Shown in pieces: positions 14,320-22,028 of a stretch of 25,456 bases of DNA (positions within the stretch are counted from its first letter, which is position 1; the number at the start of each line of letters is the position of its first letter). Source of the stretch: an uncultured Sutterella sp. Its GTDB lineage: Bacteria > Pseudomonadota > Gammaproteobacteria > Burkholderiales > Burkholderiaceae_F. The DNA is taken from the NCBI GenBank assembly GCA_900544335.1, contig UQUS01000026.1:1-25456 (forward strand). The letters are read 5' to 3'. Both the position numbers and the translations under genes were made by a program. Below the pieces are notes generated by a model. That model ran no database searches. It saw only the letters and a list, made by a program, of their open reading frames with translations, and was not told the origin of the DNA.

Positions 14320-14970
14320 CTACTTCCACAACAGCGCTTTTAATTGAGGCACTGTGTCGGCAAGACCTGCGTTCGGAAGTGCTGTGAGTTCCTCGTGTGT
14401 ACAGGCGCCGTACGTCACTCCGATTCCCGAAACCCCGGCATTGGCCGCCATCCTTAAATCCAAAGTCGAGTCCCCGATCATCGCCGTGCCCTCCAAGGGG
14501 ATACTCAGTTCCCGACATATTTCGAGAATCATGCCCGGTTGCGGTTTGGGATTGACAACATTGCCGGCGCGCGTTGCGTCAAAAAGGGGCGCAAGGTTTG
14601 TCCTCGTTAAAACGCGTCCGATTCCCCGCTCGCTTTTCCCGGTAGCCAGGGCAATTTTGGCCCCGCCGGCGTGAAGTTCACTTAAAAGCTCCCGAATTCC
14701 CGGAAAAAGTGTAATAGTCTTTTCCCGCTCAAGGTAAAAATTCCGGTACGTTTCTTCAAACGTGCCCCAGCAAGGCTCAGGGCACTCGGGCATCAAAAAG
14801 CGCATCGCATCGGTCCTGCCCATCCCGATCGCCCGTCGCGTTTTGTCTGCATCGGGGACCGGATACCCGAGGGCTTTTGCGGCAAAAGCAAAGCCTTCGA
14901 TAATCGCATCGGTCGTCGGCATCAGGGTTCCGTCCCAGTCGAAAATCACCAAATCATAGCGCGGCGTCAT
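14320..14970 (-). CDS. HAD-IA family phosphatase, phosphoglycolate phosphatase-like
   Basis: Cytoplasmic HAD hydrolase. Motif I is FDWDGT with nucleophile D11 and D13, motif II is around IALATGKSERG, and motif IV is GDSTLDLRMA. A helical cap domain of the Gph/PGMB type lies between motifs I and II. The 216-aa length fits. The substrate is uncertain, although this gene next to rluC is commonly annotated phosphoglycolate phosphatase or a general HAD-IA hydrolase. The ribosome binding site AAGGAA lies within the last codons of rluC, 3 bp upstream, so the two genes are co-transcribed and coupled. Confidence 0.87.
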   Translation of the reverse strand: MTPRYDLVIFDWDGTLMPTTDAIIEGFAFAAKALGYPVPDADKTRRAIGMGRTDAMRFLMPECPEPCWGTFEETYRNFYLEREKTITLFPGIRELLSELHAGGAKIALATGKSERGIGRVLTRTNLAPLFDATRAGNVVNPKPQPGMILEICRELSIPLEGTAMIGDSTLDLRMAANAGVSGIGVTYGACTHEELTALPNAGLADTVPQLKALLWK

Positions 14971-14973
14971 CGA

Positions 14974-15981
14974 TTATTCCTTTAATTTCAATGCTGTGAG
15001 TAACCGCTCACATTCTTCAGGCTCGGGACAAACAATCTTAACAGGCGTCCCTAAAACCGGGTGCGTAAACGCAAGGCGGTAAGAATGCAAGTAAAGGCGC
15101 TTAAAAGGAACGCCGAGGGACCCCTTGGCAACGGCGCCGTTCACTGCATAGTCGCCGTACTTACTGTCACCGACAAGGGGAAACCCCACGGATGACGCAT
15201 GCACGCGAATTTGGTGCGTGCGCCCCGTTTTAAGCTCAGCCTCAAGGTATGAAACCGGTCCGAAGCGATGTAAAAGCGTAAAAATCGTGTGTGAGAAAAG
15301 CCCGTTTTCTTGGTCGACCCGTACGCGCCGCTCGCCCGAAGGGAGAGTGTATTTGGTAAGAGGTGCCTTGACGTGTTCCCGCTCGTTGACCCAATCGCCG
15401 ACCACAAGGAGCCGATAAAACTTATGAACAGTCCCTTCGCGAATCGCTTCCTGAAAGCGCACGAGGGCTTTGCGGGTTTTGCACAAAACGAGGATCCCCG
15501 AGGTGTCGCGATCGAGCCTGTGAGCAAGTTCAAGCATCGGAGCTTCGGGTCGTGTGGCACGCAGCCGCTCGATAAGGCCGAAGGAGACCCCTGATCCTCC
15601 GTGACAGGCAAGACCGGCGGGTTTATTGACAATCAGCAAATCCCGGTCTTCGAAAAGAATCGTGAGTTCCCCTTCCCCAAAGGGTCGGGCTGACGTTTGA
15701 GCTTCCTTTTGCGCGATGCGCATCGGGGGGATACGTACGCAATCGCCTAAATTGAGGCGTTGCGACACAGTCGCCCGTTTTTTATTGATCCGAACTTCGC
15801 CCCCGCGAACAATGCGGTAAATGTGGCTTTTGGGAACGCCTTTAGAGACTGAAAGCAAAAAATTATCGAGTCTCTGACCTTCGTGCGCGGCATCGATGTC
15901 GATGAAACGCACGACGGAATTGTCCGATCGATTGAGCACAACACTCGGATTTTTAATGGATTTTGAAGGACTCTCACGCAT
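14974..15981 (-). CDS. rluC: 23S rRNA pseudouridine synthase RluC
   Basis: Isomerises uridines to pseudouridine in 23S rRNA (positions 955, 2504 and 2580 in E. coli). An N-terminal S4 RNA-binding domain (EGQRLDNFLL to EVRINKKRA, residues 35-70) precedes the RluA-type catalytic domain. The motif HRLDRDTSGILVL contains the catalytic Asp D157. LKTGRTHQIRVH and PLVGDSKYG follow. The 335-aa length, S4 domain and position beside rne favour RluC over RluA or RluD. The start region overlaps the rne promoter, with TATAAT just 10 bp upstream on the opposite strand. A HAD phosphatase gene follows. Confidence 0.93.
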   Translation of the reverse strand: MRESPSKSIKNPSVVLNRSDNSVVRFIDIDAAHEGQRLDNFLLSVSKGVPKSHIYRIVRGGEVRINKKRATVSQRLNLGDCVRIPPMRIAQKEAQTSARPFGEGELTILFEDRDLLIVNKPAGLACHGGSGVSFGLIERLRATRPEAPMLELAHRLDRDTSGILVLCKTRKALVRFQEAIREGTVHKFYRLLVVGDWVNEREHVKAPLTKYTLPSGERRVRVDQENGLFSHTIFTLLHRFGPVSYLEAELKTGRTHQIRVHASSVGFPLVGDSKYGDYAVNGAVAKGSLGVPFKRLYLHSYRLAFTHPVLGTPVKIVCPEPEECERLLTALKLKE

Positions 15982-15990
15982 AGGATTCGC

Positions 15991-15996
15991 TATAAT
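15991..15996 (+). promoter_or_regulatory. Candidate rne promoter -10 box
   Basis: A perfect TATAAT at 15991-15996 faces rne. A weak TTGAAG lies further upstream at 15963-15968, with a spacer that is too long. If used, the start near 16003 gives an rne leader of roughly 635 nt. The same bases read in reverse (CATTATAG) could serve rluC. Confidence 0.5.
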
Positions 15997-16637
15997 GTTG
16001 CCCGCACGCGTCGGGAGTTCCGATGAACCCCCGATGCTATGTGTTGGCGTCGGAATTTTAACCGATGCCGTTGCCGTTTTTCGGCAACACGGCGCACGCG
16101 TCCGATGAAACTATTTTACGTCGTTAAAACAAGTCCCGAACCGGCGCAAAGAAACTGTTTATTAACGCAAAAAAGTGCTTTTGATTCCATGCACGTCCCG
16201 ATGCCGCGTCGCGTCATTAAACGCCCGGAGCATGATAGGACCGAACAAATCAAGTTCTTTTTTGCGCGCTGTGCCCTCGCAAGGCACAGCTCATGCCGAG
16301 ACGAAAAGGATCTCGGGTTGAAGAGATACGTTTTGTGTTGACAGGATTCGGGCTTATTTTCTGGTTGTTGGGCTTTCCGCTTTCCAAACAGGCGGAAGGC
16401 GTAGCGTTTATGCCTGTCGGTACAAAATTGACGGACACGGGTCGGAGGCATCTCTCCGACAATCGCCTATTTAGGATTTCCCATACGGTCGACCGACCAA
16501 GCCGGCAGCGGTTGCTCTTGCGACTGCGCCCGGTGCTTTACCGTCCGTAAAATCCACCTCTTCTTCCCGAAATCACTTATCGCCCTGCACGTATCAGTTA
16601 AGTGTCTACGTTAATGGCGCTTAAAAGGGAAACGAAA
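15997..16637 (+). promoter_or_regulatory. Long structured rne 5' leader
   Basis: About 640 bp without a convincing gene. At least five strong hairpins are visible: 16070-16088 (GTTGCCG/CGGCAAC), 16268-16290 (GCTGTGCC/GGCACAGC, perfect 8 bp) and 16296-16316 (CCGAGA/TCTCGG). The others are 16373-16399 (8 bp, one G-U) and 16441-16460 (GTCGGAG/CTCCGAC). AU-rich single-stranded stretches lie between them. RNase E is known in E. coli to shorten its own mRNA through a structured 5' leader, and this region looks equipped for the same. That is inference, since no specific known element is recognised. An 85-codon frame at 16293 with a hydrophobic stretch is possible but unconvincing. Confidence 0.55.
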
Positions 16638-19457
16638 GTGAAACGCATGCTGTTTAACGCGACACACGCCGAAGAGACGCGCGTGTGCATCGTCGACGGT
16701 CAGCAGTTAATTGATGTCGATATCGAGACATACGGCCGAGAACAGAAAAAATCCAATATTTACAAGGGCATCATCACACGCATCGAACCGAGCCTGGAGG
16801 CCTGCTTTGTCGATTACGGCGAAGAGCGGCACGGTTTTCTGCCCTTTAAGGAAATCTCTCGCAGTTACTTTAAAGAAGGCGTGGACGTACGGACCGTCGG
16901 CATTCGTGATGCCGTCACCGAAGGTCAGGAAATCATCGTCCAGGTCGAAAAAGAAGAACGCGGCAATAAAGGCGCAGCGTTAACGACCTTTATTAGTCTG
17001 GCGGGGCGCTACCTTGTACTCATGCCCAACAATCCGCGCGGCGGCGGCGTCAGTCGCCGCATCGAAGGCGAAGAGCGTCAGGAATTGCGCCAGACCATGG
17101 AGCAACTCGATTTACCCCGCGGAATGAGTACCATTGCCCGCACGGCCGGCATCGGGCGTTCCTTAGAGGAGCTCCAGTGGGACTTAAATTACCTCCTCAA
17201 ACTTTGGGAAGCGATTGAAGAAGCTGCCACACCGCAATACGTCTTTGAGACCACCGAAGGCGGCAAGAAGGTGACACACTACGTGACAGATGCCGAGAAA
17301 AACGGCAAGAAGTTAAAGTGCGCCAATCCCGCTCCGTTCCTTATTGTCGAAGAAAGCAATCTTGTGATTCGCGCGATTCGCGATTACTTTCAGCCCGATA
17401 TCGGAGAAATTCTCGTCGACACGGAAAGTATCTATGAGCAAGCGCGTCAGTTTATGAGCCATGTGATGCCCGACATGGTCGATCGCGTGAAACTATACAA
17501 GGAAGACACGCCGCTTTTCTCGCGCTTTCAAGTCGAGCATCAGATCGAAACGGCCTATGCAAGAACGGTTCCCCTTCCTTCCGGGGGAGCCATTGTCATC
17601 GACCACACCGAAGCGCTCGTGGCCGTGGACGTGAACTCGGCCCGGGCCACACGCGGGTCGGATATCGAAGAAACGGCGTTTCGCACCAACTGCGAAGCGG
17701 CCGATGAGGTGGCGCGTCAGATGCGCCTACGCGACCTCGGGGGTCTTATCGTCATCGACTTTATCGATATGGACGACCCGAAGAATCAGCGCGCCATCGA
17801 GCAGCGCATGAAAGAAGCGATTCGTCCCGATCGCGCCCGTGTGCAAATTAGCAAAATCAGCCGCTTCGGCCTCTTGGAACTTTCGCGTCAGCGGCTCCGT
17901 CCGTCGCTTTCCGAAGGCAACCACGTCACCTGCCCGCGTTGTAACGGCGTCGGCGTCATTCGCGATACCGAATCGAGCGCCCTGCAAGTCCTGCGCATCT
18001 TGCAGGAAGAAGCAACAAAAGAAGGCACCGGTGCTCTGCACGCTCAGGTTCCTGTGGATGTGGCAACCTACCTATTAAACGAAAAGCGCGCGGAAGTGAC
18101 AAAACTCGAACACCGCTACCGCGTTCCGATTGTCCTTATTCCAAATACGTTCCTTGAAACCCCGCACTACCATATCGAGCGTTTGCGCGCCGATGACGAG
18201 CGCCTCGATGACGATGTGGCCAGCTACAAGCGCGCCGAGGAATTAACAGCCGTGGCCGATGACCCGTATGCCGTGAAAAAGGCCGAAGATAAGACTGATC
18301 GCCCCAAGCAGATTCCAGTCATTAAGAACATTCTTCCGAAGGATGTGGCGCCTAAGCACGAGGAACCCGTGAAAGAAGAACCGGCTCCTGTGAGTCTCAT
18401 GGACAAAATTTTGGGCTTTTTCGGATTCGGTAAGGAAAAGAAAGAAGAAGCTACTCCCGCCTCCCGTAGTAAGCGCGAGGCAGGACGCCGTAAGAGCACC
18501 CGCCCGACTCGCGAGGAACGAGCCCAACGAGCCGAACGCCGTCGCGAGCGTAACAAGGATCGTCGCGAGAAGCTTCGCAAGGCCCAGGAAACCACTGATG
18601 AAACGCCCGCCGAAGTTACAACCCCTCAAGAAGCGCCCGTTTCTCCTGTGAAAGAAGAGCGTAAAGCCAATCGCAGACCTCGCACGCGCCGTCGCACGGA
18701 CGAGGCGGAAAAGTCGCCGCGCAGCAACGCCAAACCCGAGCAAGAGCGTCAAGAGACGACTCCCGAAAGCCCCAAAGCCCTAGTTGAGGAAAACCAAGAG
18801 GCGCCGGAACAAAACACGATGCCTCTTTCCGAAGAAAAGCCCGTCGATATCGACGCGGTCAATCAGGAGCTTGAGCTTGCGCGCCTTCAGGAGCGTTCAG
18901 CTCGTCGCTCGAAAAAAGAGGTCGTCAAGAGTGTTGAAGAAAAAACGGACACTCCTTCGGACCTACCCGAACTGGATGCAGAACCCGTGATTGAAAGCGA
19001 CAGCCGTCGCCGCCGTCCGAGACGCCGTCGCCCGGCAAAAGCGACCGAAGCCGTTCGCGTGATTGCCGATACGGAGACCTCGGAAGAATCTCCGACTTCC
19101 CAAGAAGCCGAGAGTTCGTCCGCTGCGCCTCAGGAAAGCCCTGCGCCCGAGGCGAAGGAATCCGTTGTATCCGAGCCTGAAAAGACAACGGAACCTCCCG
19201 TTGAGGTCAAACCGGAAGAAAAGAGCGCGCCCGAACCTCAAGGTGAGGTAACGCCTGTTGCTCCTAAGGAAAAAGACATTTCCGAAGGGCTTGAAGAGAA
19301 CCTTAAAAAGGCCGGATTAACGCAAGTTGCGACTAAGGCGGACCTCGTTAAAGCGCCGACCTATGAGCCAGTCAAGCACTTAGGGCGCCCGAGACCCGTG
19401 CTCCCACCCGTAAGCGTCGAGCCGCTCATTCAGGTTCAAACGAAAAAAGACGAATAA
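16638..19457 (+). CDS. rne: Ribonuclease E
   Basis: Main endoribonuclease of mRNA decay and rRNA/tRNA processing, and scaffold of the degradosome. The GTG at 16638 is chosen because MKRMLFNATHAEETRV matches the family start and AGGGA lies 7 nt upstream; an in-frame GTG at 16602 is less likely. It is 939 aa long. After an S1 domain and the 5' sensor come catalytic D331 (VAVDVNSAR) and D374 (IVIDFIDM), then the Zn-link CPRC at 432-435. Each is offset +28 from E. coli because of an insertion at about 198-230. The C-terminal 350 residues are low-complexity and rich in Glu, Pro and Arg. They include a short hydrophobic LMDKILGFFGFGK that could bind membrane and arginine-rich patches for RNA. The C-terminus ends PLIQVQTKKDE. 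Confidence 0.96.
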   Translation: MKRMLFNATHAEETRVCIVDGQQLIDVDIETYGREQKKSNIYKGIITRIEPSLEACFVDYGEERHGFLPFKEISRSYFKEGVDVRTVGIRDAVTEGQEIIVQVEKEERGNKGAALTTFISLAGRYLVLMPNNPRGGGVSRRIEGEERQELRQTMEQLDLPRGMSTIARTAGIGRSLEELQWDLNYLLKLWEAIEEAATPQYVFETTEGGKKVTHYVTDAEKNGKKLKCANPAPFLIVEESNLVIRAIRDYFQPDIGEILVDTESIYEQARQFMSHVMPDMVDRVKLYKEDTPLFSRFQVEHQIETAYARTVPLPSGGAIVIDHTEALVAVDVNSARATRGSDIEETAFRTNCEAADEVARQMRLRDLGGLIVIDFIDMDDPKNQRAIEQRMKEAIRPDRARVQISKISRFGLLELSRQRLRPSLSEGNHVTCPRCNGVGVIRDTESSALQVLRILQEEATKEGTGALHAQVPVDVATYLLNEKRAEVTKLEHRYRVPIVLIPNTFLETPHYHIERLRADDERLDDDVASYKRAEELTAVADDPYAVKKAEDKTDRPKQIPVIKNILPKDVAPKHEEPVKEEPAPVSLMDKILGFFGFGKEKKEEATPASRSKREAGRRKSTRPTREERAQRAERRRERNKDRREKLRKAQETTDETPAEVTTPQEAPVSPVKEERKANRRPRTRRRTDEAEKSPRSNAKPEQERQETTPESPKALVEENQEAPEQNTMPLSEEKPVDIDAVNQELELARLQERSARRSKKEVVKSVEEKTDTPSDLPELDAEPVIESDSRRRRPRRRRPAKATEAVRVIADTETSEESPTSQEAESSSAAPQESPAPEAKESVVSEPEKTTEPPVEVKPEEKSAPEPQGEVTPVAPKEKDISEGLEENLKKAGLTQVATKADLVKAPTYEPVKHLGRPRPVLPPVSVEPLIQVQTKKDE

Positions 19458-19478
19458 GTCTAAACGTTTGACGCCTTG

Positions 19479-19532
19479 TTTCCCGATTTCGTTTGCCGCT
19501 TCGGCACACCAAGCGAAGTCGGGAAATTTTTT
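19479..19532 (+). terminator. Strong rho-independent terminator of rne
   Basis: TTTCCCGATTTCG (19479-19491) pairs over 13 bp with CGAAGTCGGGAAA (19514-19526), with one G-U pair, followed by T6 (19527-19532). The loop contains a small TGCCG/CGGCA stem. It lies 21 bp after the rne stop and just before the convergent aroC stop. Confidence 0.9.
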
Positions 19533-19540
19533 ATAGCCCT

Positions 19541-20632
19541 TTAACGCGTCGGGTTATCGTAGATTAACCCGAAGTTATCGCACTGCGCCCGCTGTAAAAG
19601 CGCCGCATCAATCAGAACCAGGGCCACAAGAGCCTCGAGAATCGGAGCCGCACGCAAGGCCACACAGGGATCGTGCCGCCCAATGGTAACGATTTGAACA
19701 TCGTCACCCGCTTCATTCAGACTCCGAAGCGGCGTTGTGACCGACGGCGTCGGTTTAATTGCGACGTGCAAAACAATCGGAGCGCTCGAGGAGATGCCTC
19801 CGAGGATGCCGCCCGCGTGATTGGAGGCAAACCCGTCATCGAGCATTTCATCGGCGTTTTCGGTGCCTTTTTTGCCCGAGACGGCAAATCCGTCGCCGAT
19901 TGAGACCCCTTTGACGGCATTTAACCCCATCAGGGCAAAGGCAAGTTTCGCGTCAAGCCGGTTGTAGACAGGGTTCCCGAGCCCGGCCGGCACACCGCGT
20001 GCCTCAACAAGAAGCTCCCCGCCGATGCTGTCCCCTTCTTTACGAACGGAGTCGACATAGTCTTGAAGTTCTTCGATTTGGTCGTCATTGGCGGCAAAAA
20101 ACAGATTTTGGTTGACATACGCCCAATCCTTAAAGCGCACGCGCCGTGTGCCGATTTTGGTCACACAGGCCCGGATCTCAACCCCGAGGTTCTCAAGTAG
20201 CCACTTTTTCGCAACAGCACCGGCCGCGACAGTCGGAGCCGTAAGACGCGCCGACGCGCGTCCCCCGCCTCTCGGATCTCGAATTCCGAACTTAGCAAAG
20301 TACCCCCAGTCGGCATGGGCCGGACGGAACCGCTCGGCAATGTCGGTGTAGTCGCGACTTTTCTGATCGATATTGGGAATTAAAAGCGCAATGGGGGTGC
20401 CTGTCGTGCGCCCCTCATAGACGCCGGAAAGAATCTGAACATCATCGGTTTCTTTGCGCTGCGTCACAAAGCGCGAGGTGCCCGGACGACGACGCCGTAA
20501 TTCGCGCGCGATATCCTCCACCGTAAGTTCCATCCCCGGAGGGCAACCGTCGATGACGCATCCGACGGCCGGTCCGTGGCTTTCTCCGAAATTCGTGACG
20601 ACGAAAAGTTCTCCGATACTCGACGAAGGCAC
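19541..20632 (-). CDS. aroC: Chorismate synthase
   Basis: Final step of the shikimate pathway, converting EPSP to chorismate with reduced FMN. At 363 aa it is typical. It has the family signatures GESHGPAVGCVIDGCPPG, RRRPGTSRFVTQRKETD, DPRGGGRASAR, GLNAVKGVSIGDGF, DDGFASNHAGGILGGIS and GRHDPCVALRA. The start is GTG at 20630-20632: AGGAG lies 6 nt upstream and no ATG is available. It appears to be transcribed alone from a promoter shared with the divergent small gene at 20717. Its end is convergent with rne across a strong terminator. Confidence 0.97.
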   Translation of the reverse strand: MPSSSIGELFVVTNFGESHGPAVGCVIDGCPPGMELTVEDIARELRRRRPGTSRFVTQRKETDDVQILSGVYEGRTTGTPIALLIPNIDQKSRDYTDIAERFRPAHADWGYFAKFGIRDPRGGGRASARLTAPTVAAGAVAKKWLLENLGVEIRACVTKIGTRRVRFKDWAYVNQNLFFAANDDQIEELQDYVDSVRKEGDSIGGELLVEARGVPAGLGNPVYNRLDAKLAFALMGLNAVKGVSIGDGFAVSGKKGTENADEMLDDGFASNHAGGILGGISSSAPIVLHVAIKPTPSVTTPLRSLNEAGDDVQIVTIGRHDPCVALRAAPILEALVALVLIDAALLQRAQCDNFGLIYDNPTR

Positions 20633-20666
20633 AGCGTGCTCCTAGTGTGGTTCAATGAAAGGCAAA

Positions 20667-20672
20667 TTGTAG
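20667..20672 (-). promoter_or_regulatory. Candidate aroC -10 box
   Basis: On the minus strand TACAAT occupies 20667-20672, about 35 bp before the aroC GTG. A poor -35 (TTCCGC) lies 17 bp upstream. The 84-bp aroC/20717 gap must hold promoters for both directions; for the plus-strand gene only weak matches are seen. Confidence 0.4.
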
Positions 20673-20716
20673 CGGTTGCCCTATCATTGCGGAATACAAA
20701 CTGAAAAAGAGACCTT

Positions 20717-21040
20717 ATGCCCGACCATCCCATCGACACCCAATGGCTGACCGACACCTTAACGGACGCGCAAGAGACCTTAGAAGAGGCCTTGAATTTA
20801 CTTCACAGCAACCCCCGCCACGCCCAAGGGGTCCTCGAGCACGAAATTCCGGCTCTTTATGCCAAGCTTAACTACGCGGTCAACACGGCTCGCATCGGAC
20901 CGGATGCCGTTAACACCCTGGACCACAAGTGCTTAACGGCTTGGCCGAGCGGTGAGGATTTTGATGTCTTTTGCCTTCGCAAGCCCCGAAAGTCTCCCGG
21001 CAAGACCTCTACAAAATCACGACCTCATACTGCAAAATAA
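20717..21040 (+). CDS. Hypothetical 107-aa protein overlapping murB
   Basis: I do not recognise this family. It starts MPDHPIDTQWLTDTLTDAQE. Residues 1-60 look helical and acidic (AQETLEEALNLLHSNPRHA, GVLEHEIPALYAKLNYAVNTA), a short GEDFDVFCLRKP segment follows, and the tail is Lys/Ser/Thr-rich. It has no signal peptide or membrane segment and two cysteines (C72, C86), so it is probably a small soluble protein. A weak AGAGA precedes the ATG. It is divergent from aroC, and its last 32 bp overlap the 3' end of murB on the other strand. Codon choice resembles its neighbours, and no longer frame competes, so I consider it real but unassigned. Confidence 0.65.
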   Translation: MPDHPIDTQWLTDTLTDAQETLEEALNLLHSNPRHAQGVLEHEIPALYAKLNYAVNTARIGPDAVNTLDHKCLTAWPSGEDFDVFCLRKPRKSPGKTSTKSRPHTAK

Positions 21041-22028
21041 TCGAGTAGCGTTTTTTGATACCGTCTCGAACCGCTTCGGCAACGGCCATGACGTCCCTGG
21101 CTGTTGCATGGCCGCTATTGACAATCACAAGCGGCGCCTTATGAAACACGTGCGCTTGCCCGCACTTTTTACCGTGGACGCGCCCGTGCGCAATAAGCCA
21201 GGCTGCCGAGACTTTAATGCGCCCCGAAGACATCGTGTGATAGGGAATTGCGGGGTGCTCCCTTAAAACGCGCCTTCCGTGCATGCGAGAGAGAATCGGA
21301 TTTTTGAAAAAGCTTCCGGCACTTCCGAGGCGCTTAAGACCGGGTAGTTTCGATTTACGGATTTCCCGCACTTGACCGGCGACAACGGCCGGCGTAATCA
21401 TCTTCCCTGTGAGCGAACGCAGGCGTTCGGCAAGCGCTTGGTACTTTAGGTTCGGGACAAAGCGCTTCGATAAGTGAAACGTCACGCTAAGGACAATGAG
21501 TTTAGATCCCTCGGGAGATTTAAAGAAACTCGTGCGGTACCCGTACGCTAAATCCTTGCGTTCAATTCTCACGACGGACTGGCTTTGCGGGTCAAAGCAT
21601 GTCACAGAAGCAATCGCGTCTTTGACTTCCATACCGTAGGCGCCGATGTTTTGAACAGCCGCGCCGCCCACAGACCCGGGAATTCCCGACAGGTTCTCAA
21701 TGCGACTCCATTTGTTTTTGACGGCATCAAGGACAAATTCGGACCAATCTTTTCCGGCGCCGACCGTCACGTCAACCCACGCATCATCTTCCCGATCGAT
21801 TCGAACGGAGCAATCGACCGAGTGGAGCATGAGGCCCTCGTAGTCTTTTGTAAGCACAAGGTTAGAGCCGCCGCCGAGAACAAAGACCGGGAGACCCATG
21901 ACTTCCGGACGTCCTAATAAATCTTTAAGGTCTTCGGGTGTAGCAAACTCGGCATAGTAGCGAGCCTTAGCCGGTAGCCGAAAGGTGTTTTTATCCGCAA
22001 GTTCGACGTTTTCAAGCAATTCTGTCAT
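21009..22028 (-). CDS. murB: UDP-N-acetylenolpyruvoylglucosamine reductase
   Basis: FAD- and NADPH-dependent reduction giving UDP-MurNAc, the second committed peptidoglycan step. The 339-aa product matches type I MurB (E. coli 342 aa). FAD-binding GGGSN lies at 52-56 and SGIPGSVGGAAVQNIGAYG at 114-132. GYRTSFFK at 163-170, the proton-donor Ser239 in GSAGSFFKNP and E335 near the end follow. The ATG at 22028 is chosen because MTELLENVEL fits the family length. A frame reaching 22226 is only an antiparallel-free extension inside dxs. The start overlaps the dxs stop by 17 bp, with GGGGA upstream inside dxs, so murB is coupled to the isoprenoid genes. This is an unusual home for it. Confidence 0.95.
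   Translation of the reverse strand: MTELLENVELADKNTFRLPAKARYYAEFATPEDLKDLLGRPEVMGLPVFVLGGGSNLVLTKDYEGLMLHSVDCSVRIDREDDAWVDVTVGAGKDWSEFVLDAVKNKWSRIENLSGIPGSVGGAAVQNIGAYGMEVKDAIASVTCFDPQSQSVVRIERKDLAYGYRTSFFKSPEGSKLIVLSVTFHLSKRFVPNLKYQALAERLRSLTGKMITPAVVAGQVREIRKSKLPGLKRLGSAGSFFKNPILSRMHGRRVLREHPAIPYHTMSSGRIKVSAAWLIAHGRVHGKKCGQAHVFHKAPLVIVNSGHATARDVMAVAEAVRDGIKKRYSIILQYEVVIL

Noticed and set aside
16116..16462. Minus-strand frames of 70 and 111 codons opposite the rne leader
   Set aside because: They have no ribosome binding site and no family resemblance, and they overlap each other in different frames.
16293..16550. 85-codon plus-strand frame with a hydrophobic stretch in the rne leader
   Set aside because: It overlaps three strong hairpins, its C-terminal half looks random and Arg-rich, and it is more likely untranslated leader. 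Kept as a low-probability alternative.
16602..16637. Upstream GTG start of rne
   Set aside because: The family begins MKRMLxNAT, which starts at the GTG at 16638 with a correctly spaced AGGGA.
18224..19251. Several frames of 60-170 codons on both strands in the rne tail region
   Set aside because: They are Arg/Phe-rich shadows of the repetitive, charged RNase E tail.
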